The position numbers and the translations under genes are program-made. From NCBI GenBank assembly GCA_024638345.1, contig JAHEKL010000141.1:1-7277 (forward strand): a stretch of 7,277 nucleotides of DNA. The letters are read 5' to 3'. The notes under the pieces are model-generated. The model saw only the letters and a program-made list of their open reading frames with translations, was not told where the DNA came from and did not search any database. Origin of the DNA: Gammaproteobacteria bacterium. Its GTDB lineage: Bacteria > Gemmatimonadota > Gemmatimonadetes > Longimicrobiales > Gaopeijiaceae. Below are positions 1 to 7,277 of this stretch, piece after piece (position 1 is the first letter of the stretch; each line of letters begins with the position of its first letter).

Positions 1-2059
1 GGCCGTGGAAGACCGGGGGATCGTCCTGGTGATACCGGGTGAGGACGACGGTCTGAGCCTCCAGGTAGTACCGGGAGTATCGAAGATGCCGACTCAACCC
101 CTCCGGCATCTCGGACAGATCCCGGAAGAGAGTCGGGAAACCCCTCCGGTACGCCTGCAGGATCGGATCGTCGGGATCCGACGCGTACAACTGCACCTCG
201 CCCGTCACTGCATCGACGGTGGCTTTGACCGAGTTCCGCAGGTAGTTGACCGAGCGCTGACCGGGGATCTGATGACTCCCTGACAGCGGGAAGTGATTCG
301 AGAGGGTGAAGCCCTCCATGATCCACACGATCCCTCCGTCCATCACCACCGGATAGGGCGCCTCGGGCAAGTAGAGGAAGGGCGCGAGGGCCTGCACCCG
401 CTCGCCCGCCTGTCTCCGAAAGACGAGCCGCGAGTCGGAGTCCACCTCCGACGAGAACAGCAGATTGGCATCCTGGAAGCGCCAGGCCAGCGCAGCTGTC
501 CGAAAGATGGATCCCATCCGGATCCCCACCGGGTAGTCGACACCCGCGACCCCGGGCTGACCGTCCGGGGCCAGGAACGTCTCCTCCGTCGGGTCGATCA
601 CGGCCCAGAGCTGCGGGCTGCTCCCCACGTAGACGGACGGCCGTGTCAGCTTCAGCTCGTCCGGAACTTCGGGGCCGGGCCGAAACTCGGGAGGAATCGC
701 CGTGAGGAACATCGGGAGGCGACCTTCCTCCGTGCGACGATGCAGCTGCCCTGCGACGGCGCCCATTCCCGAGATGTAGCGCTCCCGCAGGTGAAGATTC
801 TGCCAGTTGGGATCCGGTATTCCGCCCGGATTGACCTCACGCACGGACACCGCGACGGGCTCGCTCCGTCCCCCGGCCGGATATCGGTCGAAGGCCACTT
901 CGTGGAAGTCGTAGTATTGGAAGCGTGCCTCCAGCTGCCGAAACGTGGTGAGCAGCGTCGTCTCCGTCCAAACCGGAAGTCGGTCGAGACGCTCGGAAAC
1001 TGATTCCCAGATGTCGGGGTGCGGGGTCTGGTAGGCGAGACGTTGCCGCTTCAGGCCGTCCAGACCGAACCCGACACGCGTATAGCGAACCGAATGTTCG
1101 ATGTAGGGGGTCTCGCGAGCCAGCTCGTTCGGCTGTACCTGGAAGCGCTGGATGACCGAGGGATAGACCTGGGCGAGCGACAGAGAGCCCACGGCCAGCA
1201 AGGCGCCTCCCGCCGCGACCGGCAGCAGCCTCTCCCGATACGCACCCCAGAAGACAGCGCCCGCCGTCACCATGGCGATGAAGCCGAGCATCTCGTAGGC
1301 GGGAATTCGCGCCTCGTGATCGGCGTATCCGAAGATGTTCTGGACACCCGAGTTGCCGTCGAGCAGAAGTCCATACGGAGCGAGGTAGAACCGAAGGCCG
1401 AGGAGCATCACGAAGACTCCCGCGATGATCCCGAGATGCAGTCGCGGCAATCGATCGATCATCAGCCGGTTGTCGCCCCATGTGATCGAGCCGGTCGCCG
1501 CGTACCCAGCGGCCGAGATGACTCCCAGGAACACCGTCAGGATGAGAGCGAGGGTGCTCAGACCCTGCAGGACGGGAAGAACGAAGACGTAGAATCCAAG
1601 ATCTCGACCGAGAATCGGCTCGACGGCGCCCCACGGCTCCGCATTCACGAGGAGGAGCGCCCCGAGCCCGGTGCCGTCCGGGACCGCGGTCGCGAACCAG
1701 AAGCCGACGAAGAGACAGCCGAAGAGGATGCCCCAGCGAACGTAGCTCGCGGGGAGCTGCTCCTGGATCACGAGGTCCCCGAACTTCCGCCGGAGCTGCA
1801 GACCGGCGAAGGTCTTCGCCACCACCCGCAGGTTGGTCCAAGCAAGCAGGACGGTCGCCAGCCCGACCAGGGTGCGGGCCCCCCACTCCCAGAGCACCTG
1901 GGTCAGGAATACGTCGGTGTACGATTGCGCGGAGTACCAGAGCAGGTCCACATAGAGCGAAACCCCCCAGCGTCCCATCAACAGGACGAGGAGGAGCGCG
2001 AGGAATCCCCCGAGGACGAGTCGTCCTCCCCTCAGGGATCGCAGCAGCCCGTCAGACAT
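1..2059 (-). CDS. UPF0182 family (COG1615) large membrane protein, C-terminus outside window
   Basis: An open frame of 686 codons running off the left edge; family members are commonly about 900-1000 aa, so roughly the last quarter to third is missing. The N-terminal part has about seven likely membrane segments, near residues 12-30, 57-80, 107-125, 155-187, 206-228, 254-274 and 278-297, followed by a long hydrophilic domain. Recognisable family blocks are NWQNLHL at 418-424, LTRPSVYVG near 471-479, NLLFSSEVDSDSRLVFRR at 532-549, ERVQALAPFLYLPEAPYPVV at 553-572 and SVNYLRNSVKATVDA at 603-617, ending with a YHQDDPPVF block. The function is unknown; the large domain is probably outside the cytoplasm. 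The ATG at 2059-2057 overlaps the mutase gene by 8 nt (ATGTCTGA). AGGGA lies 4 nt upstream, with GAGGG 10 nt upstream as the alternative. The overlap implies co-transcription and probable translational coupling. Confidence 0.94.
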   Translation of the reverse strand, partial: MSDGLLRSLRGGRLVLGGFLALLLVLLMGRWGVSLYVDLLWYSAQSYTDVFLTQVLWEWGARTLVGLATVLLAWTNLRVVAKTFAGLQLRRKFGDLVIQEQLPASYVRWGILFGCLFVGFWFATAVPDGTGLGALLLVNAEPWGAVEPILGRDLGFYVFVLPVLQGLSTLALILTVFLGVISAAGYAATGSITWGDNRLMIDRLPRLHLGIIAGVFVMLLGLRFYLAPYGLLLDGNSGVQNIFGYADHEARIPAYEMLGFIAMVTAGAVFWGAYRERLLPVAAGGALLAVGSLSLAQVYPSVIQRFQVQPNELARETPYIEHSVRYTRVGFGLDGLKRQRLAYQTPHPDIWESVSERLDRLPVWTETTLLTTFRQLEARFQYYDFHEVAFDRYPAGGRSEPVAVSVREVNPGGIPDPNWQNLHLRERYISGMGAVAGQLHRRTEEGRLPMFLTAIPPEFRPGPEVPDELKLTRPSVYVGSSPQLWAVIDPTEETFLAPDGQPGVAGVDYPVGIRMGSIFRTAALAWRFQDANLLFSSEVDSDSRLVFRRQAGERVQALAPFLYLPEAPYPVVMDGGIVWIMEGFTLSNHFPLSGSHQIPGQRSVNYLRNSVKATVDAVTGEVQLYASDPDDPILQAYRRGFPTLFRDLSEMPEGLSRHLRYSRYYLEAQTVVLTRYHQDDPPVFHG
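2052..2059 (-). other. 8-nt overlap of mutase stop and UPF0182 start
   Basis: The sequence ATGTCTGA on the minus strand holds the UPF0182 ATG (2059-2057) and the mutase TGA stop (2054-2052) in different frames. Ribosomes ending the mutase could re-initiate here, tying the amounts of the two proteins together. This is inferred from the arrangement only. Confidence 0.8.
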
Positions 2060-3434
2060 CGATTCCCTGCCCTCGCATCCACGTCTCGACTTCCTCTCGG
2101 ATCTCGGAGAGCCGCTCTTCGGTGCGAGCCTCGAATCGAGCCACGATCACGGGCTGGGTATTCGATGCCCGCATCAGGGCCCAGCCGTCCCCGTAGAGGA
2201 TCCGGGCTCCGTCGACCTGGACGACCTCTCGACTCGCGCTGAAGTGGGCGACCGCGGAGTCCACGATGCTCGACTTGGTCTCTTCGGTCGCTTCGATTCG
2301 AAGCTCCGGCGTGGAGACGTACTTCGGAAAGGAGTCGGTCTGCGCTGCGAGCGAGTCCTCCGCGTTCGCCACGAGAGAAACCAGCCTGCACGCGGCATAC
2401 AGGGCGTCGTCCGTTCCAATGTAGTCGTCCGCGAAGCAGACGTGGCCCGAGAGCTCTCCCCCCATGGGCGCTCCTGTCTCCTTCATCTTCTGCTTGATCA
2501 AAGAATGGCCGGTTTTCCACATGAGCGCTTTACCCCCAGCCCGTTCGTACACCTCGGGGAGCACTTGGGAGCACTTTACGTCATAGACGAGCAGCTGACC
2601 GGGCCCATGGCGATCCAGTAGATCGAGACCGAAGAGCAGCAGCAGTACGTCTCCGCGAATGACCCGACCGTCGCCGTCGACCGCACCGATCCGGTCGGCG
2701 TCACCGTCGAACGCGACTCCCACCTCCGCATCCTCTTCCCGCACCAACCGGATCAAATCTACCAGGTTCTCGTCGACGGTCGGGTCCGGATGATGGTTGG
2801 GAAAGGTGCCGTCCGACTCGCAGTAGATCGAGACCACCTCCGCACCCACCGCCTCGAGCAGCCTTTCCGCCACCAGCGATCCGGCACCGTTTCCGCAGTC
2901 CACGACCACACGGACCGGCCTCGGGAGATGGAAGCGCGACGCCACGTCCTCCACGTAGTCGTCCAAGACGCTCGAGCGGGTCCGTTTGCCGGCCCCCGAG
3001 TCGAAGTCTTCCGCCAAGATGCGCCCCCGAAGGGACGTCACGTCGTCTCCCCAATAGGGACGACCTCCGAGCGTCATCTTGATCCCATTCCACTCGGGTG
3101 GGTTGTGTGATCCGGTTATCTGGATGGCCGCGCTCGTCCCGAGTCTCTGCTCGGACCAATACGCGACCGGAGTCGGAACCGTGCCCAGATCCTGCACGTT
3201 CACTCCGGTGGACAAGACTCCGGAGATCAGGGCCTCGGCCAGCTCCGGGGAAGAGGGTCGATTGTCCGCGCCGACCACCACCGCCGGAGAGCCCGCCGAG
3301 CCACTTCCGTTCAGCGAGCGGAGGACCGCGGTCCCAAAGGCGCGGCCCACCGCCCGGGCCGTCTCCGCGTGGAAGTCCTGGCCGACGATCCCTCGGATGT
3401 CGTACTGGCGAAAGATGTGAGGCGGAAGTGTCAT
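2052..3434 (-). CDS. manB: Phosphomannomutase/phosphoglucomutase, AlgC/ManB type
   Basis: A 460-aa alpha-D-phosphohexomutase, close in length to Pseudomonas AlgC (about 463 aa). It should interconvert the 1- and 6-phosphates of mannose and/or glucose through a phosphoserine and a bisphosphate intermediate in the cytoplasm, supplying GDP-mannose or UDP-glucose pathways. All four active-site loops are present: the catalytic serine loop ITGSHNPPEWNGIK with Ser109, the Mg-binding loop DGDADR (Asp243, Asp245, Asp247), the sugar-binding loop GGELSGH at 325-331, and the phosphate-binding loop RASNTQP at 422-428. The N-terminus IFRQYDIRGI is typical. I chose the ATG at 3434 because AGGA lies 6 nt upstream and the protein then begins just before IFRQYDIRG. 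The same frame stays open a further 158 codons upstream, but that stretch is an out-of-frame shadow of nuoN. The gene starts 74 nt after nuoN and its stop overlaps the next gene. Substrate preference cannot be read from sequence; algC would be an equally fair symbol. Confidence 0.95.
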   Translation of the reverse strand: MTLPPHIFRQYDIRGIVGQDFHAETARAVGRAFGTAVLRSLNGSGSAGSPAVVVGADNRPSSPELAEALISGVLSTGVNVQDLGTVPTPVAYWSEQRLGTSAAIQITGSHNPPEWNGIKMTLGGRPYWGDDVTSLRGRILAEDFDSGAGKRTRSSVLDDYVEDVASRFHLPRPVRVVVDCGNGAGSLVAERLLEAVGAEVVSIYCESDGTFPNHHPDPTVDENLVDLIRLVREEDAEVGVAFDGDADRIGAVDGDGRVIRGDVLLLLFGLDLLDRHGPGQLLVYDVKCSQVLPEVYERAGGKALMWKTGHSLIKQKMKETGAPMGGELSGHVCFADDYIGTDDALYAACRLVSLVANAEDSLAAQTDSFPKYVSTPELRIEATEETKSSIVDSAVAHFSASREVVQVDGARILYGDGWALMRASNTQPVIVARFEARTEERLSEIREEVETWMRGQGIDV

Positions 3435-3440
3435 GTGAGA

Positions 3441-3444
3441 TCCT
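3441..3444 (-). promoter_or_regulatory. Ribosome binding site of the phosphohexomutase gene
   Basis: AGGA on the minus strand, 6 nt before the ATG at 3434. It decides the start against the long in-frame extension into nuoN. No convincing -35/-10 promoter is visible in the 74-nt gap, so read-through from the nuo operon is possible. Confidence 0.6.
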
Positions 3445-3508
3445 ACGAGGTTCCTGGTTCGGGTGCTGGAATCGCGAGGCTCTCCTGCCGCGCGAAGCGA
3501 TCGTCGCC

Positions 3509-5026
3509 TCAGTCTGCGAGACCCAGGAATCCTTCCGAGGTGAAGAGACCCAGACCCTCCGCCGCTGTCTGCGCTCCTTCGAGCAGCCCCCCGGGGAAGA
3601 CACCGAGAAGAAGCAGGATCACGGCAGCGGCCACCAATACCAAGTTCAGGGGTGCGGGAACGCCCCGGCTCGAAGGGGTCTCGCCCTCCGGCCGAGCCGG
3701 CTTCATCCACATGTACCACGCAACCCTGAGGTAGTAGTAATACGAAACGACCGTGCCCAGAGCCAGTAAGACGGCAAGCGTCCAGAGCTGGCTCGCGGCC
3801 GCTCCCTGGAGCAGGTAGATCTTTGCCATGAATCCACCGGTTCCCGGAAAGCCCGCCAGGGACAACAAGAAGATCGTGAACACCACCCCCATGAGCGGCG
3901 CCCGCCACCCGAAGCCAGCGTAGTCATCCACCTGGACCCGCTCCTCCCCGTGACCTGCCACGATCATCAGGACTCCGAATGCGCCCACGTTCATCAGGGT
4001 GTAGACGAGCAGATAGAAGAGCACACCCGCAGTCCCGATGGCGTTCGCGGCGGCCATGCCCACCAGAAGGTACCCGCCGTGCGCGATGGACGAGTACGCG
4101 AGCATCCGCTTGACGCTCCCCTGTGCAAGAGCGATGAGGTTGGCCACCACGATCGTGAGCGCCGCGAGCCACCAGATGATCACGTACCACGAAGCGTAAA
4201 GATTCCAGAACGCCTCGAGAAAGACCCGAACGAACGCCACGAAGGAAGCAGCCTTCACCGCGGTGGCCATGAACGCGGTGGAGGGCGACGGGGCCCCTTC
4301 GTACACGTCCGGTGTCCACATGTGGAACGGGACCGCCCCGATCTTGAACGCGAACCCGATCGCCATGAGCCCCATGCCTGCGAGGAGGAGCCCGGTGAAG
4401 CCCGCTCCGGCTTCGATGGTCTCCGCGATCTGCGGTAGGACGACGCTACCGGTCCCACCCCAAACGAGGGCGATTCCGTAGAGGAGAAACACGGACGAAA
4501 ACGCCCCGAGGATGAAGTACTTGAGGCCCGCCTCCGCCGATCTGCGATCCCGGCGGTTGTACGCGGTCAGCACATAAGCGGCGACCGACATCGTCTCCAG
4601 GGCCAGGAAGAGGACGATCAGGTTCCGCGTGCCGGCCATGATCATCATCCCCACGGTCGCCAGAAGGATCAGGGTGTAGAACTCCCCCGCCTGCAGGCGT
4701 TGGTGCGTCACGTAAGGGACCGAAATCACGATGGTCATCCCGGCACCGAGCAGGAGCACCCAGTTGGCGAACAGTCGGAACCCGTCCACCGTGATCACAT
4801 CGGGCTCGCCGAGGACGGTCACGCCGTGCAGCCACGCGTTCATCAGCGCCGCGGCCAAGACCCCCGTGAGCGAAAGCCATCGGAGTGCTCCGGCGTTCTC
4901 CCAGTCCCCGCTCCCGTCATTCCGCCAGACGCCCGCCAGCAACACGGCCATGGCCCATACGGACAGGACGATCTCGGGCAAGAGCGCCCACAGCAGGTCC
5001 GAGGAAGAGGTGAAGTCGAGAGTCAC
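3509..5026 (-). CDS. nuoN: NADH-quinone oxidoreductase subunit N
   Basis: Complete NuoN of 505 aa, the third antiporter-like subunit of the complex I membrane arm; length and hydrophobicity are normal for the family (E. coli NuoN is about 485 aa). Channel residues are visible: Glu144 in LALETMSVAAYVLTAY, Lys228 in FAFKIGAVPFHMWTPDVYEGAP, Lys258 in TAVKAASF, Lys306 in GSVKRMLAYSSIAHGGY and Lys402 in GGFMAKIYLLQ. A lysine in this last position, where NuoM has glutamate, is typical of NuoN. The start codon is GTG (5026-5024), overlapping the nuoM stop as GTGA, with GGAG 8 nt upstream; this suggests translational coupling to nuoM. The C-terminus has a final membrane helix (about 460-480) and a short soluble tail. 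It is the last nuo gene here, as in many bacterial nuo operons. No frameshift or missing segment is seen. Confidence 0.98.
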   Translation of the reverse strand: MTLDFTSSSDLLWALLPEIVLSVWAMAVLLAGVWRNDGSGDWENAGALRWLSLTGVLAAALMNAWLHGVTVLGEPDVITVDGFRLFANWVLLLGAGMTIVISVPYVTHQRLQAGEFYTLILLATVGMMIMAGTRNLIVLFLALETMSVAAYVLTAYNRRDRRSAEAGLKYFILGAFSSVFLLYGIALVWGGTGSVVLPQIAETIEAGAGFTGLLLAGMGLMAIGFAFKIGAVPFHMWTPDVYEGAPSPSTAFMATAVKAASFVAFVRVFLEAFWNLYASWYVIIWWLAALTIVVANLIALAQGSVKRMLAYSSIAHGGYLLVGMAAANAIGTAGVLFYLLVYTLMNVGAFGVLMIVAGHGEERVQVDDYAGFGWRAPLMGVVFTIFLLSLAGFPGTGGFMAKIYLLQGAAASQLWTLAVLLALGTVVSYYYYLRVAWYMWMKPARPEGETPSSRGVPAPLNLVLVAAAVILLLLGVFPGGLLEGAQTAAEGLGLFTSEGFLGLAD

Positions 5027-6600
5027 GGGCCGGTCTCCGTGACATCCCCGTCGTCCAGGGGGAGCACCGGTCGAGCTGCGGTGTCTTCCACGCCCTCGAC
5101 ATCCAGATACTCGACCACCGCCTGCACACCGGGCTCCATCCTCTCGAGCACCGGCCCGGGGCTGACACCGAGAGCGATCATCAGGAAGAGGAGCGGTCCC
5201 AGGACGACGAGCTCCCGTCTACTCAGGTCCGGGATCGCTCGATTCTCCGGATCCTCGAGACGATTGAAGAGGATCCGCTGGACCATCGGCAGCATGTAAT
5301 AGGCCGCGAAGATCACCCCCGTCGTGGCGAAGACCGCAAAGACCGGGAACCGCTCGAAGGTCCCGAGCAGCGCCAGGAATTCACCGACGAACCCGCTGGT
5401 CCCGGGCAGTCCGATCGAGCTGAGCGCCGTGATCACGAAGGCGGTCGCCATGAGCGGAGCGACCCTGGCGAGGCCTCCGAAGTCGGCAATCTCACGGGTG
5501 TGTCGCCGCTCGTAGAGCATGCCCACGAGAAGGAACAAGGCTCCCGTGGAGACCCCGTGTGAGATCATGACCATGAGCCCGCCCTGAAGCCCGTTCACCG
5601 TGAGCGCGAAGATCCCGATGATCACGAAACCCATGTGAGCCACCGACGTGTACGCCACGAGCTTCTTGGCGTCCGGTTGGACCGCGGCCACCCACGCCGC
5701 GTAGATGATCCCCACAACCCCCAAGGTCATCATGAGTCCGATCACGCCCGGGTGCGTCGCGGCCTCCGGGAAGAGCGGTAGCGCGAAGCGGATGAACCCG
5801 TAGGTCCCCATCTTGAGGAGAACCGCAGCCAGCACGACGGAGCCTGGGGTCGGGGCTTCTACGTGCGCATCGGGCAGCCACGTGTGCAGCGGGAAGAGCG
5901 GTACCTTGATCGCAAAGGCAAGCGCGAACGCGGCGAAGAGCCACAGCTGCTCGGTCGTCGTGAGAGGCGTGCCGACCAGGTCCGTCAAGTGGAAAGACGG
6001 CTGTCCCAAAAACCCTCGGGCGCTCGCATACAGGTAGAGAAGACCGACCAGCATCAGCAGCGATCCGAGCGCCGTGTACAGAAAGAACTTCACTGCGGCG
6101 TAGATACGTCTCTCCCCTCCCCAGACGCCCACGATGAAGTACATGGGGACGAGCGTGAGCTCGAAGAACACGTAGAAGAGGAAGAGATCCATCGAGACGA
6201 AGACACCCACGATGCCCGTCTGCAGGAGTAACATGAGCGCGTAGAACGCTTTCTCCCGCTCCCGGATGTACTGGAACGAACCGAGGATCGCGAGCGGCAT
6301 CGTGAGGGTGGTCAGCAGGATCATGAAGAGGGAGATCCCGTCGATCCCGAGTGCGTAGCTGACCCCCCAGACCGCGATCCACTCACGCCGGGTCACGAGT
6401 TGAAACAGCTCCCCGGAGGGATCGAAGGCCCACCAGAGTCCCACGCTGAGGACGAAGAGCCCAGCGGTCCAAGCAAAGGCTACATGCTTCGCGCGCTCCG
6501 CAGGAAGGACCAGCACGACCGCCAGACCCACCAACGGAAGCCAGAGGAGCGCGTGGAGGGCCCAGGTCCCGTATCCGATCCCGTCGAGAAACGCCGTCAT
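5023..6600 (-). CDS. nuoM: NADH-quinone oxidoreductase subunit M
   Basis: Complete NuoM of 525 aa (E. coli NuoM is about 509), an antiporter-like membrane subunit that translocates protons in complex I. It is strongly hydrophobic throughout, as expected for about 14 membrane helices. Key charged residues are visible, numbered from the ATG: Glu147 in FFELTLVPMYFI, Lys232 in FAIKVPLFPLHTWLPDAH, Lys263 in LLKMGTYGF, His348 in ISHGVSTGALF and Glu407 in GFVGEFLALLG. These match the essential channel residues known for the family. I prefer the ATG at 6600 because a GAGG Shine-Dalgarno lies 5 nt upstream; a GTG codon directly before it (6603) would sit only 2 nt from that site and would add one residue. 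The stop TGA at 5025-5023 overlaps the nuoN start. After the last membrane helix there is a soluble tail of about 35 residues, acidic near its end. Confidence 0.98.
   Translation of the reverse strand: MTAFLDGIGYGTWALHALLWLPLVGLAVVLVLPAERAKHVAFAWTAGLFVLSVGLWWAFDPSGELFQLVTRREWIAVWGVSYALGIDGISLFMILLTTLTMPLAILGSFQYIREREKAFYALMLLLQTGIVGVFVSMDLFLFYVFFELTLVPMYFIVGVWGGERRIYAAVKFFLYTALGSLLMLVGLLYLYASARGFLGQPSFHLTDLVGTPLTTTEQLWLFAAFALAFAIKVPLFPLHTWLPDAHVEAPTPGSVVLAAVLLKMGTYGFIRFALPLFPEAATHPGVIGLMMTLGVVGIIYAAWVAAVQPDAKKLVAYTSVAHMGFVIIGIFALTVNGLQGGLMVMISHGVSTGALFLLVGMLYERRHTREIADFGGLARVAPLMATAFVITALSSIGLPGTSGFVGEFLALLGTFERFPVFAVFATTGVIFAAYYMLPMVQRILFNRLEDPENRAIPDLSRRELVVLGPLLFLMIALGVSPGPVLERMEPGVQAVVEYLDVEGVEDTAARPVLPLDDGDVTETGP
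5035..5038 (-). promoter_or_regulatory. Ribosome binding site deciding the nuoN GTG start
   Basis: On the minus strand GGAG lies 8 nt before the GTG at 5026, inside the final codons of nuoM. It supports a GTG start overlapping the nuoM stop (GTGA). The next in-frame start candidates lie well inside the first membrane helices and would remove conserved N-terminal sequence. Confidence 0.7.
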
Positions 6601-6605
6601 CACCG

Positions 6606-6609
6606 CCTC
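6606..6609 (-). promoter_or_regulatory. Ribosome binding site deciding the nuoM start
   Basis: GAGG on the minus strand overlaps the nuoL TGA stop and lies 5 nt before the nuoM ATG at 6600. The adjacent GTG at 6603 is only 2 nt from it, so the ATG is the likelier start. Confidence 0.65.
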
Positions 6610-7277
6610 AGAAGGCCAAGACGCCCAGGATCGTCAGGGCGCCGAGGGTGAGAACGACGGCATAGGTCGTCACACGACCCGTCTGGAACAGAGAGCCGGC
6701 CCAGCCCATCGCCCGGGTCAAGGATCCGACCGCGTTGACGGTCCCGTCGATGAATCCCTGGTCGATCCATCGCCAGGCGAAGCGCGAGGTCGCCAGCAAC
6801 GGGCGCACGACCACTCGGTCGTAGAGCTCGTCCACGTACCATTTGTGGTAGAGCACCCTTCGGATTCCGGCCGAGGGCGTCTCGGACTCCGACGCCGGAT
6901 AGATCGTCTTACGCGACACTGCACGCGCGGTGAGCACGACCATCGTGACCGCGATTCCGGTCGCGACCGCGCCCCAAACCACGTGTCCCCCCCCGATCGG
7001 CGCCGATTCCGCGTACGCTCCCAGGACCTCCAGGCGAATCGCGTCCGCCGATTCGGTGACCGGCTCGAGCCAGTGATGCAACCACTCGGACATGGGAAGC
7101 GTGCCGAACCCGCCGAAGATCGAGGCGTGAAGCGACTCCGGAACGTTGATCCAGCCCCCGAAGACCGAGAGCACGGCCAGAATCACCAGGGGGACGGTCA
7201 TGACGAGCGGCGCTTCGTGCAGGTGCCGGGCTTCCTCTGCTCCGGTCCGGTTCGTACCGTAGAAGGTCAGGACCATG
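6608..7277 (-). CDS. nuoL: NADH-quinone oxidoreductase subunit L, C-terminal part (5' end outside window)
   Basis: This is the C-terminal part (about 222 residues) of NuoL, the most distal proton-pumping membrane subunit of complex I. The frame is open to the right edge, so the methionine codon at 7276 is internal and not a start; a full NuoL is usually 600-700 aa. Visible features, numbered from that Met, are a transmembrane segment at about 24-41 preceded by HEAP, another at about 98-117, the family motif YHKWYVDELYD at 143-153, IDGTVN near 176-181, and the conserved GWAGSLFQTGRVTTYA at 191-206 leading into the last membrane helix (about 204-221). This end of NuoL carries the long lateral helix that lies along NuoM and NuoN. 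The gene ends in TGA at 6610-6608, seven bases before the nuoM ATG, so the two are clearly one operon. The upstream antiporter-core residues are outside the window and cannot be checked. Confidence 0.97.
   Translation of the reverse strand, partial: MVLTFYGTNRTGAEEARHLHEAPLVMTVPLVILAVLSVFGGWINVPESLHASIFGGFGTLPMSEWLHHWLEPVTESADAIRLEVLGAYAESAPIGGGHVVWGAVATGIAVTMVVLTARAVSRKTIYPASESETPSAGIRRVLYHKWYVDELYDRVVVRPLLATSRFAWRWIDQGFIDGTVNAVGSLTRAMGWAGSLFQTGRVTTYAVVLTLGALTILGVLAF

Noticed and set aside
293..1003. A 236-codon plus-strand open frame
   Set aside because: It is antisense to well-conserved UPF0182 coding sequence. The product looks random and has no supporting start context.
837..1886. A 349-codon minus-strand open frame
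   Set aside because: It is out of frame with the UPF0182 gene, which is continuous through the region and carries family motifs. The product is Arg/Ser/Gly/Pro-rich low-information sequence.
1019..2242. A 407-codon plus-strand open frame
   Set aside because: It lies antisense to the UPF0182 gene and the end of the mutase gene. Its product is rich in Arg, Glu, Gln and Pro with no recognisable domain, as expected for a shadow frame in GC-rich DNA.
3435..3508. A terminator or promoter in the gap between nuoN and the mutase gene
   Set aside because: The inverted repeat near 3492-3507 pairs only 4 bp around an 8-nt loop and has no T-run. The best -10-like hexamer (TAGGAT) overlaps the ribosome binding site and lacks a -35 partner.
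3435..3908. A possible 158-residue N-terminal extension of the mutase, or a fusion
   Set aside because: The frame is open but overlaps the end of nuoN on the same strand and shows no family similarity. The mutase N-terminus fits the ATG at 3434, which has its own ribosome binding site.
5492..6382. A 296-codon minus-strand open frame inside nuoM
   Set aside because: It is an alternate-frame shadow of nuoM with Arg/His-rich composition and no recognisable domain; NuoM itself is intact across this span.
1..7277. CRISPR arrays, tRNAs, insertion sequences, attachment sites or direct repeats
   Set aside because: No repeated units, tRNA-like cloverleaf sequence or transposase motifs were seen by eye, and intact coding sequence leaves almost no room for them.

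Overview
The window is a compact, GC-rich stretch of bacterial chromosome. All five genes lie on the minus strand, so transcription runs from high to low coordinates. Nearly every base is coding. The only non-coding gap longer than a few bases is 74 nt (3435-3508). I see no RNA gene, mobile element, CRISPR array, repeat family or pseudogene.

The right half (7277 to 3509) is the end of a respiratory complex I (NADH:quinone oxidoreductase) operon in the usual order nuoL-nuoM-nuoN. nuoL enters from beyond the right edge and only its last 222 or so codons are present. nuoM and nuoN are complete. The genes are tightly packed: nuoL and nuoM are 7 nt apart, and the nuoN GTG start overlaps the nuoM stop by 4 nt. 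The charged membrane residues of the antiporter-like proton channels are present in NuoM and NuoN. These subunits form the distal membrane arm, which pumps protons or ions.

After the 74-nt gap comes a complete 460-aa phosphohexomutase of the AlgC/ManB type (3434-2052), with all four signature loops intact. It interconverts the 1- and 6-phosphates of mannose and/or glucose and so feeds sugar-nucleotide synthesis for surface polysaccharides.

Its last codons overlap by 8 nt with the start of a large UPF0182 (COG1615) membrane protein, which runs off the left edge after 686 codons. It has about seven N-terminal membrane helices followed by a large domain probably outside the cytoplasm. The function of this family is unknown.

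High GC, an AlgC-type mutase and a UPF0182 protein in one genome would fit Gemmatimonadota, a deltaproteobacterial lineage or another high-GC environmental group. This placement is a weak inference. I found no evidence of a novel multi-gene system. The least-explained item is the UPF0182 gene and its tight translational link to the sugar-phosphate mutase.
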